From contig NC_064238.1 of NCBI RefSeq assembly GCF_023101765.2, positions 2,664,001 to 2,728,000 of the forward strand: a DNA stretch of 64,000 nt, given 5' to 3'. This DNA is from Spodoptera frugiperda. Lineage: Eukaryota; Arthropoda; Insecta; Lepidoptera; Noctuidae. Within the stretch, counting starts at the first letter, position 1; every line of letters begins with the position of its first letter. The notes under the pieces were generated by a model that searched no databases, was not told where the DNA came from, and was given only the letters and a program-made list of their open reading frames with translations. This document shows, one piece after another, positions 12,421 through 25,574 of this stretch. The position numbers and the translations under genes are program-made.

Positions 12421-13107
12421 AAAACTATATGTACCTACTAGGTAAGTGTTTACATCTTTATTATATTAGGCGATATTGTCATATTTACTTACCTAAGTGT
12501 TTTATGAAAGGATTCACTTTCTACTACTACATTTCATTTATAAGGTGCGCATTCAGATCTAAAAAACCTATACCTACACAATATATCTTAAATTCTCTCC
12601 CAAGTCTTATAACTTGTACCGCCAGCTGACCGAAGAGTACGGGAGGTAAAATTCTTGAGGTGTTGTTTGCCCTAAAGGCGATTTACTCCAAGTGTCTGTT
12701 AAGACGATAATTACAAAACTTTTTTAATTAGTTTAATTTTGCCGTAAGCCGATGGAGATTTTTGAAGCTTTTAAAGCATTATGCACGATACATTTGCGAA
12801 GTGGAAAAAAATTGGAAGTTTCCTTTGTGTGTGTAAGATACTTTATTAGGTTTATTTTGTATTGTTTCCATGTGGGCGGGGGATGATTTGAATCTCTTTT
12901 GAAAGTTGGAGTCAGATAATAATTGATTTATTCTCTGTCTGTTGATGGTCCACGTTATGGGTTTATATGAAGGTAATCAACTGGTGCTTATTGTATGTAT
13001 CTTTATTTTAGTTGGAAAGCCCATGATTTTAAAATGGTAATGTATCATAAATAAATATAAAGTGACCACCTCTTCATCCCCGGAGAGGTATGCAATACAA
13101 TGCAACT
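12421..13107. other. unannotated AT-rich sequence
   Basis: Nothing recognised. Confidence 0.5.
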
Positions 13108-13215
13108 TCTTACCATTTTTTTTAAATGTGGGCAACATTTAAATCTCTTTTTCAGTCACTAGACTTTTCTTCTGTGTCGTGGGTGCGTTTACAAACACAA
13201 AATTTCACATGCACA
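13108..13215 (-). mobile_element. SINE 3' fragment, 'acgacacaggagaaaat' family
   Basis: Read on the - strand it gives the tail of a SINE seen best at 24380-24590 and 54404-54560: 'ttgtaaacgcacccacgaca', 'cagaagaaaagtctagtgac' and 'aatgttgcccacatttaaa'. The tRNA-like head is absent. Confidence 0.65.
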
Positions 13216-13309
13216 TGATGTTTGTCCGCTGAAACTATACGGGTGTCCCAATAAGAACGCAAGATTTAAATTTGGGCCATTCGAAGTATCATGAGACAGG
13301 GTATGAACC

Positions 13310-13372
13310 GATTAGGATACTATTTATCCAACGCGAGCGAAGCCGCTGGCAGAATCTAGTTACTAATCCCAG
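13310..13372 (+). repeat. 3' end fragment of 'aatattataaatgcg' type repeat
   Basis: Contains 'ccaacgcgagcgaagccgct' and 'ggcagaatctagt', matching the tail of the copies at 18801-18990 and 58858-59030. The head is missing. Confidence 0.5.
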
Positions 13373-13741
13373 ACTCTGTATAATTAATGGAAAATTTGCA
13401 AATAAACATTTCATAAAATTACAGTTGAAATTGTAGCCCATATTAGGATTAAGGCGTACAGCTTAAAACCAACAGGGTAGAACAAGTTGCGACCAGCTCC
13501 GGAAGAGTAGCACGCGTAGCCAAGCACGGCATGACATCACAGCAAGTTTTAAATTTAATTAAAGACAACTTTAGGGCGAAGCATTGCGACTGTAAACAGA
13601 TTATGTTTGTGCAGACCAACTTTTGTTTTGTGATTGGGAATAGTTTGTTGTGAACCTTATTACCTAAGTATGTAAATAGGAGCACAGCTATAGAGTAGCT
13701 TAATAATAAATACAAAATGCATATAGGTAGTCTTAAACTTA

Positions 13742-13905
13742 TTATTATAAAGCTGAAGAGTTTGTTTGTTTCTTTAGACGCTCTAATCTCTGAAACTACT
13801 AGTACCATTTGAATAATTATTTTTGTGTTGGAAAGTCCCTTTATTGAGGAAAGGTATAAAACAACACGCTATGATCAATAGAAGTCGCACAAGAGTCGCT
13901 AATAA
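13742..13905 (+). repeat. interspersed repeat, 'ataaagctgaagagttt' family
   Basis: Opens with 'attataaagctgaagagttt', then 'gacgctctaatctctgaaac' and 'aatagaagtcgcacaagag'. A second copy is at 55886-56085. This explains most of a long - strand open frame across 13449-13808. Confidence 0.7.
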
Positions 13906-14495
13906 TACATTAATTAATTATTGTAAATAATAAAATTCAAAAAACTCTCTCTGTCTCTCGTATTTCTTGAAAGAGGCACAATATATTTTCTTTTCTATAT
14001 ATTTTTTTACAAAACTCACTGTGTTTCTTTTCTTCGTCGCCTAGTTTATTCATTTTATATATATTTATAGAAATTAGTACTTAACCGACTGTATGTATAA
14101 AAGTATGTAGGAAATTATTTAAACCGTCAACCGCAGCGTTTAACCCGCTCGTCTGCAAAAGTCAGTGTTGCCATATGTCGCCACGTTACAGATGCACAAA
14201 GTATTGCAACGGGACGGCCACGCACTTTTGCATAAAGACAACATGACTGTCTCCCTTCTATTAGAGTTTGTTATTGTTTTTTGTATGCCATTAAGATTTT
14301 AAAAAGTGTCTTTAATTAAAATAGAAAGAGAAACGATATTGTTAATTCCTATGATCCACTTAATTGCTATTTATTTTAGAACAGTGCCAATTTACGTCTC
14401 CCAAACAGTTAAGTACAATAGATTGAGCCGATATTTTCATAGAAAACTCATAAGTGAATTGAATAATAAGAAAAATCAGGGGGACAATCATTAAC
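13906..14495. other. unannotated sequence with a GC-richer patch
   Basis: No gene. A patch at about 14125-14245 is less AT-rich than its surroundings and has no repeat I recognise; it could be conserved non-coding DNA. Confidence 0.4.
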
Positions 14496-14545
14496 AGCCT
14501 ATAAGTAACCACTGGCCAAAGGCCTCTTCTCATACGGAAAAGGTT
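14496..14545 (-). mobile_element. tail fragment of tRNA-derived SINE
   Basis: Contains 'ccactggccaaaggcctctt' and 'ctcatacggaaaaggttt'. The reverse complement matches the end of the full copy at 55015-55312 (there 'gagaagaggcctttggtcag'). Confidence 0.65.
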
Positions 14546-15332
14546 TTAGCATCATTCATTGGGGGAAAAATAGCAAACAAAAATTGCATTAGGTATTCAT
14601 ATTTTATTTCCCTTTATAAAACCGTTTAATTCACACCTTCGTATAAAAATCCGACAGTTATTGTAGATAGAAAGCGATCAACAGCCTTGCAGGTGAGAAG
14701 GTTTAAGCGCAAAGGAAAGCTTGAGCATACATACCTTGCCGGGCCCGCTTTAATGCGGTAGTTCCCGTTAATTTAAAAAGGGCCTCGCCTATTACAGTTT
14801 ACGTGAAAGCATAAAACTCACGACCCAATTTGGCAAAAAAGAAAATTTCTCGCGAAATTACCTATTCGAAGCCAAGGCACGTGTTTTTGAAGTTTTAAAA
14901 ATAAAAAGGAATGTTGATTTTCGCCGAAGCCCGAATGTAAAATGTAAAGAATTATTGGAACATAACAAAATATGACCGGACGGGTTTACCTCTATAAATC
15001 GTTTTACATCTGCTATAATGTAATGAGATTTAACCCTCCCATTCGCGTTTACGACATACCCGCGCCGTCTAAATAGATCAAAATATTTTTTTGTATAGAA
15101 ACTTCTTTCTCGTAAATATACGTGTCTATAGTGACAACAGTATCGTTGAGTTTACTTACATTTTATGGCGAATTATGTATGAAAAACGTGTGAACTGTTT
15201 ACTCTATTTTGTTCACCGGGTTAACTTATATGCATATATGACTAGATAAGATAATATTTCTAATAGAAATAAAATATTTATAACTATTCTAATTATTATT
15301 TTTAAGAGTTGATTTAGTTATTATTATTTTTT
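14546..15332. other. unannotated sequence
   Basis: No coding region or known repeat. The 14690-15070 part is less AT-rich than average and non-repetitive by eye. Confidence 0.4.
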
Positions 15333-15445
15333 TATGGAATAAGGGCCAAATGAGCAGACGTGTCACCTGATAGTAAGCGATCAGCGCCACCCATGGACAT
15401 CCGCAACACCAGAGGAGTCACAGGTGAGTTGCCGGCCTTATTACC
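15333..15445 (-). mobile_element. LINE 3' tail fragment
   Basis: Contains 'agcagacgtgtcacctgata', 'gtaagcgatcagcgccaccc', 'atggacatccgcaacaccag' and 'aggtgagttgccggcctt', the reverse complement of the tail at 56340-56425. Confidence 0.75.
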
Positions 15446-16185
15446 TACTTAATAATAAAAAATCCGAGCAAATGCTAAATAAATGTGTTTTGTATGTAGT
15501 ATTATTTTGCAGAAACATTTTTAATTACATATTTCTTTTAACAAATTCACTCTCAGCTACCTATTGTTTGTTGATGAATCATCATAAGGATCATCAATAT
15601 CGCGCAGTATGTCAACAGGTTCGTCCAAACCGTACACCCGTATATTTCCACTCCTTATCTTTTTAGTACAATCCCACAAAAGTTGATTGACGTATTCGAG
15701 GAGGGAATTCCTTTCTGAGAATTTGTTTAGTCCTCTCAATGGCCGAGGGAAATATTAAGAAATGCCTCCCGTCCTATTGATGCCCGATTTTTATTCGTCG
15801 TCATCACAAGATTAATTCCAATAGGAGTGTAGCTGTGTATTTAGATATGACATTAATGGCTCTTTAGAATTTCGGCTAATATTCATTATTGGATATTTGC
15901 GAAGTGGATTAACTGACGTTAATAAACATTTAATGCTGAGTAATTACATTAAGATTTTGTTATTGATGTTCGGAATTGATAAGGAAAAGTGTGCTGTCGT
16001 ATTTAGGAGTATTCTTTTTGTTGAGAAACGAAATACGAAATATACTGTGTGTATTCTGATTCTCTTTATTAGAATGTAACTTCCTCGTATGTAGTCTTTT
16101 TACGTTTTCTTTTTGAGGATATGTATATTGTTGTCGCTCATTTAATTACGACAGAGTTCTTTCCAAAACTATACGTTACTGAAGT
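15446..16185. other. unannotated AT-rich sequence
   Basis: Nothing recognised. Confidence 0.45.
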
Positions 16186-16340
16186 CCACTAAAATAGAAG
16201 TAACAGTTCATCAGACATCCACTGCTGAACGCAGATTTCATCCAATAACCTCCACGAGAAGCTTGAAAGTGACCCGCATCGAGTGTTGACAACCTTTACC
16301 AGGTCTGTCCACCTTTGTATCGGACATCCCCCACTTCCTA
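16186..16340 (-). mobile_element. degenerate LINE fragment
   Basis: Pieces such as 'cagacatccactgctgaacg', 'caacctttaccaggtctgtc' and 'cacctttgtatcggacatcc' match, from memory, the antisense of a region near the 3' end of lepidopteran RTE-type LINEs ('tccactgctggacataggcc', 'tttaccaggtcgtc'). It is too diverged to translate. Confidence 0.5.
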
Positions 16341-18800
16341 TGTCAAGTACCAATTACAATATTAAAAATAATCTTATTTTCCTTCTCTTCTTATCCCACC
16401 CTGCAACCGACACATAACCATACAGAATATAACACAAAAATATGTAGTGCATAAATCGACAGGTTTTTGGCTCGCTCCCAACTAGTATGATGCGAACTTA
16501 TTTCCTTCAGCTCTCGTTGTACAATTTCCGCGGGATACTAAACATCTGATAGCTTTATGTTTTTCCTTTAGTTAATCATTCTGGTTTTACATTATGTAAT
16601 GAGGAAGAGACAGGGATCGTGGCGCCTTTGATGTATTAAATAGTATTATAATTTTTATCGGGAACGTTTCATTTTAGATGTTGCATTGCAGGGATAGAAG
16701 CGTTATACTCGCTATACTTAATTGCTTCATACTCAATACTCAATTCTTCATTTGCACTTCATATATGATACTATAATTGTAGCGCTTCTGCTGAAAACAA
16801 GTATAATAGTTCAATCTATTCTACTAAGAAATCATACAAATAAGATCCACATAAAATCATGGAATCATCATTATCCGTAGTTATTAGCTAATTGAAGAGT
16901 CAACACAGGACTCCATAAATCCCGATAAATCTTTACGAGTCTAACATACCGAGTGATAAAAATCGATACCTCTATTCTTGACCTTAAAACAAAAGCAATG
17001 TTGAGCTTTAATCGTAACTCAATAATTTATATCGAGTACAACACATCACTCCGGCCTTTACATAATGCACGAAGGTAGCTAAAATTGCGCTTTGTAGTTT
17101 TAGATAGATCGAAACAGTTCGTGTTGTAGCACTAATCCTTGGAGATAGAACCGAAGATGGTACCTTAACGACCTCCTTGAAATATCGCTGTTGAAAAACT
17201 ATTGAATTATTTAGACATAAATTAGATAAGTTCTAGACAAAGTGCGCTTATAAATATGTAATGGATAGGTAATGTGATTAAGTTTCTTCATAAAAATAAT
17301 TGTAATAAGTGTGGAATACTTATTAGTTTTATTACGATTAAAAACATAGACAAAAAAAACTTGTTAGTTTTGCTTTAAGTCTAAGAAAAATCTAGTTCTA
17401 AAACTGTGTTGTAATACATAAATTAACACAAAAATGTCTGAGAAAAAAAACACTTATGATATTAAAGTTCTTAATTTTTCTCTATAAATCAAACCTATCC
17501 ATCTTATCTTTAAACATTGTCACAAATTGCCTATAATTATATATCGTCGATTCAAATAAATACATTAAATTCACACCTCACATGGTAGCAAGCGCCATTT
17601 TATAAGCCCATTGCGCGGGCGCCTCTTATTATTTCTATCTGAATCTCTTTTATTGCACCGTAAATAAGTGTAGTGACAGTTTTTATTGCGCCAAACTCAG
17701 TTCCGGAGTTAGTTGGGGTAAGATTAACATCTTTGAACGAGTGCAGAATAACTATGAGGATTGTCGGTTTTAGAATTACCTTCAACTTTGTTCCTGGTTC
17801 CTGGGTATTGGTGTAATATGTTATTTGAATGTTTTAATGATTGGGTAGTAATTGTTTCGAGGATTATAGAGGAGGTATGGGGTGTGGTTGATGTAATGAT
17901 TGGATTTGGTTTCAGAGGGGTTAGTATGAGTTTGTTTTATCGTTGCTCTGTTTGGTTGAAGCTGGCCAATCAAAGCGACGATCGCGCTCTAGTCTAGATT
18001 TAGTTAAACGTAAACCAAACTAGTACTAAGGTCTCTGTTTTGAGGTTGCTTTATTTGGATGTATATGATTTAAATATTGATTACAGCAATCAAAATTAAA
18101 CTCTTAAAACATCTGAAACTAATCAATACAAAATCAGGGTGAAAAATTTTGATGAGCTGAATATCAGTGTCATAGAATGTATTTTTTTACTTGTCAATAT
18201 CACCAAAACAAACCCCATAGAGGTCAAAATCGCATTAAAACAAACACACATACAAAAACAGTTTCAAAAGAATCGAAATTTCCGATTAAAAAAAAAAGAA
18301 ATCTCTTTAAAAAACACCCCGGATCCCGCACAAAAATCTTGCTTTTCCAATACAATATAACTTATGGGTAGAAAAAAGCCCCCGAAAAGAGACATTCACG
18401 CTCGAATTATCACTATTTGTCGGGAGTGCAAACTTCGCTCCCCTATGCAGGTAGAGAAAAAAACGTGGATCCATGAAAACTTTTGCGTAAATAGTAAGGT
18501 ATGTGTAAAGTTAGTGCCGGGGGTGAACTGATTGTGTAATGCAGGTTTTGTTTCTACTTTCATGTATATCTATAAGATTATGTGTGTGTAGGGATTGAAA
18601 ACGTTTTTGGAATTTAAAATGTTAAAAAGTTGGATTATTATTTATCTTGTTTTCGGTTTGACCTCTTTAAGTAATTACAAACAAACAGAACAATAATTCT
18701 GAAGAAGATTTATTCTCAAGTACCTAATTCAATTTAAAACTATGTAAGTAAGTGTTAGCTAAATTGTAGAAGTAGTATTAGAGGTCAAAGTCACCTACAC
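16341..18800. other. unannotated AT-rich sequence, 2.5 kb
   Basis: No gene or recognised repeat. Overlapping short frames at 18139-18371 are lysine-rich translations of A-rich DNA, not a recognisable protein. Confidence 0.45.
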
Positions 18801-18990
18801 GAAAATCCTACTAATATTATAAATGCAAACGATTGTATGTTAGTTTGATTTCCTCACCTTCAAGTCAAAACGGTTGAAGGAATAGAGATGAAATTTGGAA
18901 CAGGGGTAGATTATGGCCTAAAATAAGACAGACTACTTTTATCTAACGGGAATGCAGGTAAAGCCACTGGCAGAAGTCAGATTCCTATAA
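18801..18990 (+). repeat. interspersed repeat, 'aatattataaatgc' family
   Basis: Shows 'tcctactaatattataaatg', 'aggggtagattatggcctaa', 'aataagacagactactttt', 'aacgggaatgcaggtaaagc' and 'cactggcagaag'. It parallels the copy at 58858-59030 through its whole length. Confidence 0.75.
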
Positions 18991-20700
18991 ACAATAAACT
19001 TAGCCAACAAAATTAAATCTACGATCTAATTGCTAATTTAGTCAATTCTACGTATAAAAACATAGACATATATTAAATATTTCATTTCCTTGCTTGAATG
19101 GTGTTTCTGTTTATCATTCGGTCTTGTATGAGCGTATTAGATTACTACATGTACGTCGTTCGGTGTCAAAATATATTTGTAAAAAATGTAGATCATTAGT
19201 TCCGTGAGAACAGAGATCGTACTGTCGGTTGTCGGTACTTCGCCAGATAGAATTACTTCGTTGTGCAAGTGATTTAATTTTTGTTTAAGGCGAAGTTTAC
19301 TTACTGTATTTACGAGTGTATAGCTGTGACTGTTTTAATATCAGTATTAATGTGGTCCAATGCCTTAGATGTAGTTTATGATGAAATCAGTTCTTTTAAG
19401 ACTTCGTGCAGTACCTGATACATTAAGAATTATATTGGTAAAAATAAAAATATATTACAAAATTTTATACAATTAACTTTATAGATAGGGCCACCATAAC
19501 AGATCTCGAATATGTAATGATACATATTAGCTTGTGTATTTCTGAAAAAAATAATTTGTAAAAAGTAATATAAGTTCTTCCCCTTAAAACCGAATCATAT
19601 CACCGTAACAAATCAAAGCGACTCTTGCATATGATACATTGCGGTTATTAAAATATTCCTGCATTGTTATCGCAAGATCCATGTTACTGATATCACCTGC
19701 GTGTATTCATGTACATCCATGCACCTAATTTTATGCTCAGATAACATTTTTAATGATTTTTGATCACCAATTAGTATCTAGTGGGTTTTAGATATGTCTA
19801 TTGATAGTTACATTTTATGCTTTATGCACAGTGCTCGTTAGAATTTGTTCTACAGTTTTATTTTGGTCAATGTTGGTGTGATTTCAATATTCTAGTTGTA
19901 GTTTAAATTTTCTTCTTCTATAGTATATAAAATCAATGGAAAATCTTGACTACGGTCTTGAACCAAATAGTTAATATACAGAAAAACCAAATCTTATCTC
20001 TCGTTCCCAAATATGGACAGAAATGTCAATATGAGGAGTGATTTTATAGAGAAATCATATTAATCATCTAATATACAACACTATATCCAAAGTTAAAGAT
20101 CCAATTTCAATATTCAAAACCGCTTCATTATTCATAACTCTACAAACGACAAACATTACAAATCCAAATGAAAAATAATGCCCCTATCTCACCGATTCGA
20201 ACGCACTTAGTATGGAAATGAAGTCATCAAGCTAAAGCCTACCATTGAATGCACGAGTCGATCGCAGGGGCGACAGTGGTGACGGCGGTCATTCCTACAA
20301 ATCATGTTTACTGGTTGTCCGAACAACGCGAGGCCAGACTGTCAATAATCGTGTATTGCACCCTCCTGTCTGTGGCGCGTTTGCTCTGCTGGTTACTGAT
20401 TGTCAGTGAATGTGAGGTTTTTTTTAAATATAATACTGATTTTTTATTTTATAATATTTTCGGTATGATTTTTTGCTTAAGATAAGAATCGGCTGGGAAA
20501 TTCCAGCGAGAAGTACAAACAAAATAAACCTAATAACCTTATTATTATTAGTAACACATTGCTATGAGTATTGTGTCAATATGTAGTTCAAAACAACAAT
20601 TCGAATTAAACACAACACAAACAAACATGACACAATAAAAAAGGACAATTAAAAAAAATAAAACCTAAACAATCGAACGTCAAAAAAAAGAAGCTCGAAC
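18991..20700. other. unannotated AT-rich sequence
   Basis: Nothing recognised. A 78-codon ATG-led frame at 20249-20485 has no familiar motif; its first half lies in a GC-richer patch. Confidence 0.45.
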
Positions 20701-20734
20701 AAATCTTGACACTAGACATGACGCGTTCTAATCG

Positions 20735-20835
20735 TCCACTTGACTTGCTCATGCAGCTCACTCAACGAGTCACGAATCGAGTCACCTGTTAGTGAATCTC
20801 GATGACTCGGCGGAAAGCGCTCACGTGCTGTACAA
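20735..20835. promoter_or_regulatory. cluster of GAGTCA/TGACTC sites
   Basis: Two CGAGTCAC octamers start at 20766 and 20778 with a 12-bp period, followed by TGACTC at 20803-20808 and a CACGTG E-box at about 20823. TGACTC is the core of AP-1/bZIP sites. Clustering in a GC-richer patch is suggestive only. Confidence 0.25.
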
Positions 20836-20860
20836 GTCATTCTATTTGTTTGTAACTGGT

Positions 20861-21234
20861 TTATACCGGTTACCTACACGATTACTGCATGCTTTTTTGG
20901 GAATACAACAGGTAGTAATCGGTGATTTATTGGGCTTTTGAATTATTTTTAAAAATGATACTAAACCGTTGAAAATTGATACTGTCTTAATTTTTTATAG
21001 GTGGTTTTATTCCAAATTAGATTATATTTTTGTTATTATGGTTTAAACGATTACAATTCAAATCCAAATTAAGAATGATGTCCAAACGCCGAACTCCTAA
21101 AGCAGTAATTTCCAAATAATAACAAGTATATTATTAATTATTTATTTACCAAGCAATTACATTGATCACAAGCGGCATCGTACCTGTAACAAAAAATACA
21201 TAATTATGTATAAGATTTTGCAATTAACGAAAGA
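20861..21234. other. unannotated AT-rich sequence
   Basis: Nothing recognised. Confidence 0.45.
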
Positions 21235-21485
21235 TAATTTGTAACTTCATTTTCTAAAATAAAAGTAGTCTTTATTACTCCTTAGTATATTAGCTACCTC
21301 CCAATAAAACTCTCGTCAAAATCAGTCCAGCTATTTCAGAGATTAATTGGAACAAACAGACAGAAAGACAAACAAAACTTATAAAAAATGTTATTTTGAT
21401 ATATGTATCGTATGTATTTAGTAAAAGCCGATTGTACCAATATTACAAACAGACACTACAATTTTATTTATTAGTCTAGATTTGA
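21235..21485 (+). repeat. interspersed repeat, 'tttagtctaga' family, copy 2
   Basis: Pairs with 9095-9385. It carries 'attttctaaaataaaagtag', 'gtcaaaatcagtccagctat', 'acagacagaaagacaaacaa', 'gatatatgtatcgtatgtat', 'acagacactacaattttatt' and 'tattagtctagatt'. Confidence 0.75.
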
Positions 21486-23584
21486 CATTGACTTTCAAAG
21501 GTAACAAGGAATACAAATATTTGTTTTCTCTAGCTGGCGCCACTGAGCTGAGACATCCTAGATTAATCTCAGCTTTCGAAAGTTTACTCATAAATTAATT
21601 GTCTTAATGAAATAGTTGTTTCAAGCGAGAAATTCGTCATTTTCATCGAAGAAAACCATTGTTGGCTTGGCAACGGTTTTGATAGTTATAGGCAGGTACT
21701 AGACATTTCAATTGTCTTTTGGATTACCTAAAATGACTCTTTAAATAAGATAGTTATAGCTTTTTTTTTATTTATTAAAGGACTTTGTCTCTCAGAGATG
21801 ACATCGCCCATTGCTGTTAAAATCATTAAAACTTATAAGTTAAAACTAAATATGTAGCTACTTATGATCTACACATCAATTTGTACAAACATTTTTGCCC
21901 TATCACAAATTAGGGAAAAAAATGTTGTTCACAATTCCAATATTATATAGTCGATTGAAACCATCATGTCATGATAAAGTTCATCTGTAATGTATTAACT
22001 TGATTTAAAATCTAGACGTAGAAGTAAGATACTATAGCTCAATATATAAACCTTGTTTTCTTCATATTTAAAGGTATAGTCCAGTGCAGTAGGTAGGCAA
22101 GAACAGTGAGACAGCCACGAAAGTGATCGCAATATAATTTCCACAAACAAAGTGAACTCAATCGGCAACTTAACTAGCAAGTGACGAAATACATCTCAAC
22201 AAAGGCAAACAGTAGCTTTATTCGCAACAATAAATAAAACAAGCAAACACATGAGAAATAGTGGGTATACCCTTAGGAGCCCTCATTATTTTAATAGTGT
22301 AAACCACATTAACCAAACTAAAATTAACTTTATTTACTAAACATACAACCTAAATTCGTTTAACACGTCACGTGAGGTATTCTGAAACTGTTTGTGAAAT
22401 CTCATCGAATGAAATGCAACCTTCTGGGTAAGATGTTAAGTTTGAGTTTGGTGTTCCGTTTTCTTAGCTTAGTGGTTGACCGGTAGGGACCGCACACAGT
22501 GTCTTGACGCCTACACTAGAATCGAATACGCCTTCGGATCAAGGGGAGACGAATAATTAACGTGTGTCAAAGTTCCGAACTTGGGATGGTAATAAAATAT
22601 TTGCATTTGAAACTTTTACGAGTGTTAGAGGATCATTGAGTATGTATGGGTTGGTCTAAGGCTAATAAAACCATAGTTATCTCTGAATAGCTTTACCTGC
22701 AAATCCTGTAATAAATTCTCGAATTACCTTCCTCTTAAGACATAACAACATTATCACATATGATGAAAGTTTTAAAATTGCCTATCACAGTTTATTCTAA
22801 TGAATTTAACGTTGCGTCCGTCGATTTTGTTTCGTAACCGACATGTGGTATGGTACATTGGAAGCCATTTTAGGTGAAACTTGAGTAGGGAATTCAGGAA
22901 TTTGCATTTAGCCCGAGGATTTCAGAATTTCTAGCTGCAGGCAGTGTATACGAGAATTCAAATCCAATCACTGAATGAGAATGTGTGAAATTCACTTTTC
23001 ACTAGTTTGGCAAGTCTTACCAGAAGTAGAATAAGCAGAAGCAGCCAATAGACATACATCGGAGACCATTTTAGACATTTTGCCTTGCTTTTACAACAAC
23101 TTGATAAATTGATCAGACAGACCCAGATTAAAGCGATTAAAGTCATAATAGTCACCAATAACAAGCTACCTCAACCCTAAAATGACACTCCGAACAACAA
23201 ATCACCGATCGTCGAAAAACACACGAAAACATAAACCCTCTAATAACGATATCGAAACTGGACATAAAAACGTTATTGGTACATTAAGACCACCCAACAA
23301 TCCGTATATTTTATTCTTGGTTAAGTAGCGGCCACCGTTAACGTGATAATTTCGGTTTATTGTAAACAGCCTGTACGTTTGTATGTACAGTGTCCGATTA
23401 AACCGTCAAAACACGGTTGGATCGTAATTAGATTTAATGATGTTTAATTTAGAGCTGTATTGTACACAGGATTTTAGATTTCAGCCACATTCGTGTATTG
23501 ATAGATCACGGATGTAGTTATGTGTATAGCACAACATGTTTACACTATGAAATTAAATTCTAAATTAACAGTAATTACTTATTT
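21486..23584. other. unannotated AT-rich sequence, 2.1 kb
   Basis: No gene or known repeat seen. Confidence 0.45.
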
Positions 23585-23765
23585 TTTGTATACTTAATAG
23601 GATGGTGTTTGGCCACCATCTCGCCTGGTGGTAAGCGATGATGTGGCCGACGATGGGGCACGCCTACGTATGAGCAATTGTGCATATATGAGCATTTGAG
23701 ACTTGAAGACACCCAAATTGTATTTTGCAGGAACTCACAAGGAGTGGGCCTTAGAGACTCCATAG
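23585..23765 (-). mobile_element. LINE 3' tail fragment, second tail type
   Basis: The reverse complement gives 'catcgcttaccaccaggcga' followed by 'gatggtggccaaacaccatc', 'ctattaagtatac' and an A-rich end, a tail layout common in lepidopteran LINEs. No ORF2 remains. Confidence 0.6.
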
Positions 23766-24379
23766 AGTTGTTTAATTAATCTGATTATTTGTCTAGTCTT
23801 ACGGGAAACTTGTTATTTGGAACAAATAGCTGAGTCTATAATTGCACCTGATGTTTCATTTTTCAAGTTTATAGTCTTTATTGTTTATAACAAGTCCCAC
23901 TTCTGCTACCTAACTTTATAAAAGTTATTATTATCATACAATAATTACAAATTAGAAATCTTGAGTGTGTTAGACACGAAACCTAATCGTATCCTGAGAT
24001 TTGGGTGCACGTTTATTTCTATTTATGGATTACTCGTACCAAATGTAATGTGATATTATTCGATCAACGAGTTTTTACATGTTCAAAGGATTTAATAGCA
24101 GCTATATATAAATAGTCATAGTATCTATATATAGGCAAGTGTCGATTTCCTCACTTATTATATGTAATAGAGAAGAAAATTGATACCTTATTGTTATTTG
24201 GAGTAACATTTCGTTGTAGTAGTGTTTTGTTTCCTCGTGACGAGTGTGGGTGTGTAATCTTTAGCATTGACCTTTCGTGGTTATTTTTATATATGACTCC
24301 TTACAATATCACGTCAGATAGTCACCAAAAGAGTAGGTAAAAATATAAGATAAATATACCTTAAATGAACATACTGATA
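23766..24379. other. unannotated AT-rich sequence
   Basis: Nothing recognised. Confidence 0.45.
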
Positions 24380-24590
24380 TATTCTGACTGCACGGTTGTG
24401 TTGGACGGTGCAGGTGCCGTGACTGGGCAAGTGGCTGCCAGGCAACGTGTCGCAAGTTCGATTTTGGCAAGAAACAACTTTTTGTGTGATGCCTAAATTG
24501 TTTTAGTCTAGGTATCATGTGTATTTGAAATTGCATATTTGTAAACGCATTCACGACACAGGAGAAAATCCTACTATGGGGCAATGTATT
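24380..24590 (+). mobile_element. tRNA-headed SINE, 'acgacacaggagaaaatcct' family
   Basis: The head has a polymerase III-like layout: 'ctgcacggttgtgttggacg' then 'gtcgcaagttcgattttggc', a decayed B box. The body runs through 'aactttttgtgtgatgccta', 'tgtaaacgcattcacgacac' and 'aggagaaaatcctactatgg'. Partial copies are at 33259-33355 (+), 13108-13215, 51455-51600 and 54404-54560 (-). Confidence 0.75.
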
Positions 24591-25154
24591 TCCAAAGAGA
24601 AAAATTTATTAGAATACCGCCATTTTTTAGACTTAATTTTAGATAAAAATGTCGATACAGCCAATTTTTTAAGTCGAAATCACTAAAAACCCTCTGCCTA
24701 GACTGCATATTCCAAGCTTCAAGAATGGTGGTGGCAATTACAATAGCTCTACCCAAGAACTGTCTCCAAATATCTTCCGAAAAAACAAAACAAATCAACA
24801 AATAGAATAAAATTATAATAAATAACATACAACACTACATTTCCCTCTCTCTTCTCAAGGAGCTCACGTCGCGTCAAGTACGAGCCGCCGATTAAGGTTA
24901 TCGGTTCCGTACATGGCCACTTGAATATTGTCAGCACTTTGTAGATTATATGTAGGTACACTTATAAAGGACCCGATTCACGCATTTTTATTAAGGTACA
25001 TTTTTAGAGCTTTCTACTTTCGACGGTATTTTTAGCACTTTTGCGCCATCTAGGTAGTTGGTACTTTAGTGTTGTGGAGTTTATACATGGCAGTAATGTG
25101 TAAAGTACTTAGTAATGTATCTTTTTAATACTTTCTAGTACACACTAGTCACCT
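24591..25154. other. unannotated sequence
   Basis: Nothing recognised. A GC-richer bit at 24850-24925 has no clear identity. Confidence 0.4.
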
Positions 25155-25257
25155 ATATCACCATTTCAGTTCCATCCAAAAATCCACCATGCTTATTTTT
25201 GTGATCCTATGTGTTTGCGTAGTGTACAATAAAGTATTAATAAATAAATATTAAAAA
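25155..25257 (+). mobile_element. LINE 3' end fragment with AATAAA-like tail
   Basis: Has 'gtgtttgcgtagtgtacaat' and 'aaagtattaataaataaata', resembling a tail common in lepidopteran LINEs. A related tail is at 57181-57310 on the other strand. The short match makes this tentative. Confidence 0.4.
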
Positions 25258-25574
25258 ATTGTACTAACTTAAACCTACACAGGAAATTAAAACAAATATA
25301 TCGTTCTAAGAAAGACGAGAATTGCGTGCATTGTATAATGGTAAGAAATCGATATCTATAATAATTAGTATTGACGAAGTGACTCTACCCGTCTATTGTT
25401 AACATTAGTAAATGTACAACATCCTAGCGAGGTGCGAGTTAGGGTGACTATGGTTTAATATACGATTCATATCGTCCTGATTTCAAATTAAAATGACCTT
25501 TATGATAATATTAAACATTAAACATTGATTAAATATAGTTGTATTTGATTTTCCAAGTTGTGATTTTCTTTATG

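Noticed and set aside
13449..13808. 119-codon open frame on the - strand
   Set aside because: Much of it is antisense to an interspersed repeat at 13742-13905 and the rest is low-complexity hydrophobic translation of AT-rich DNA.
18139..18371. Two overlapping lysine-rich frames
   Set aside because: Low-complexity A-rich DNA; no start context or recognisable domain.
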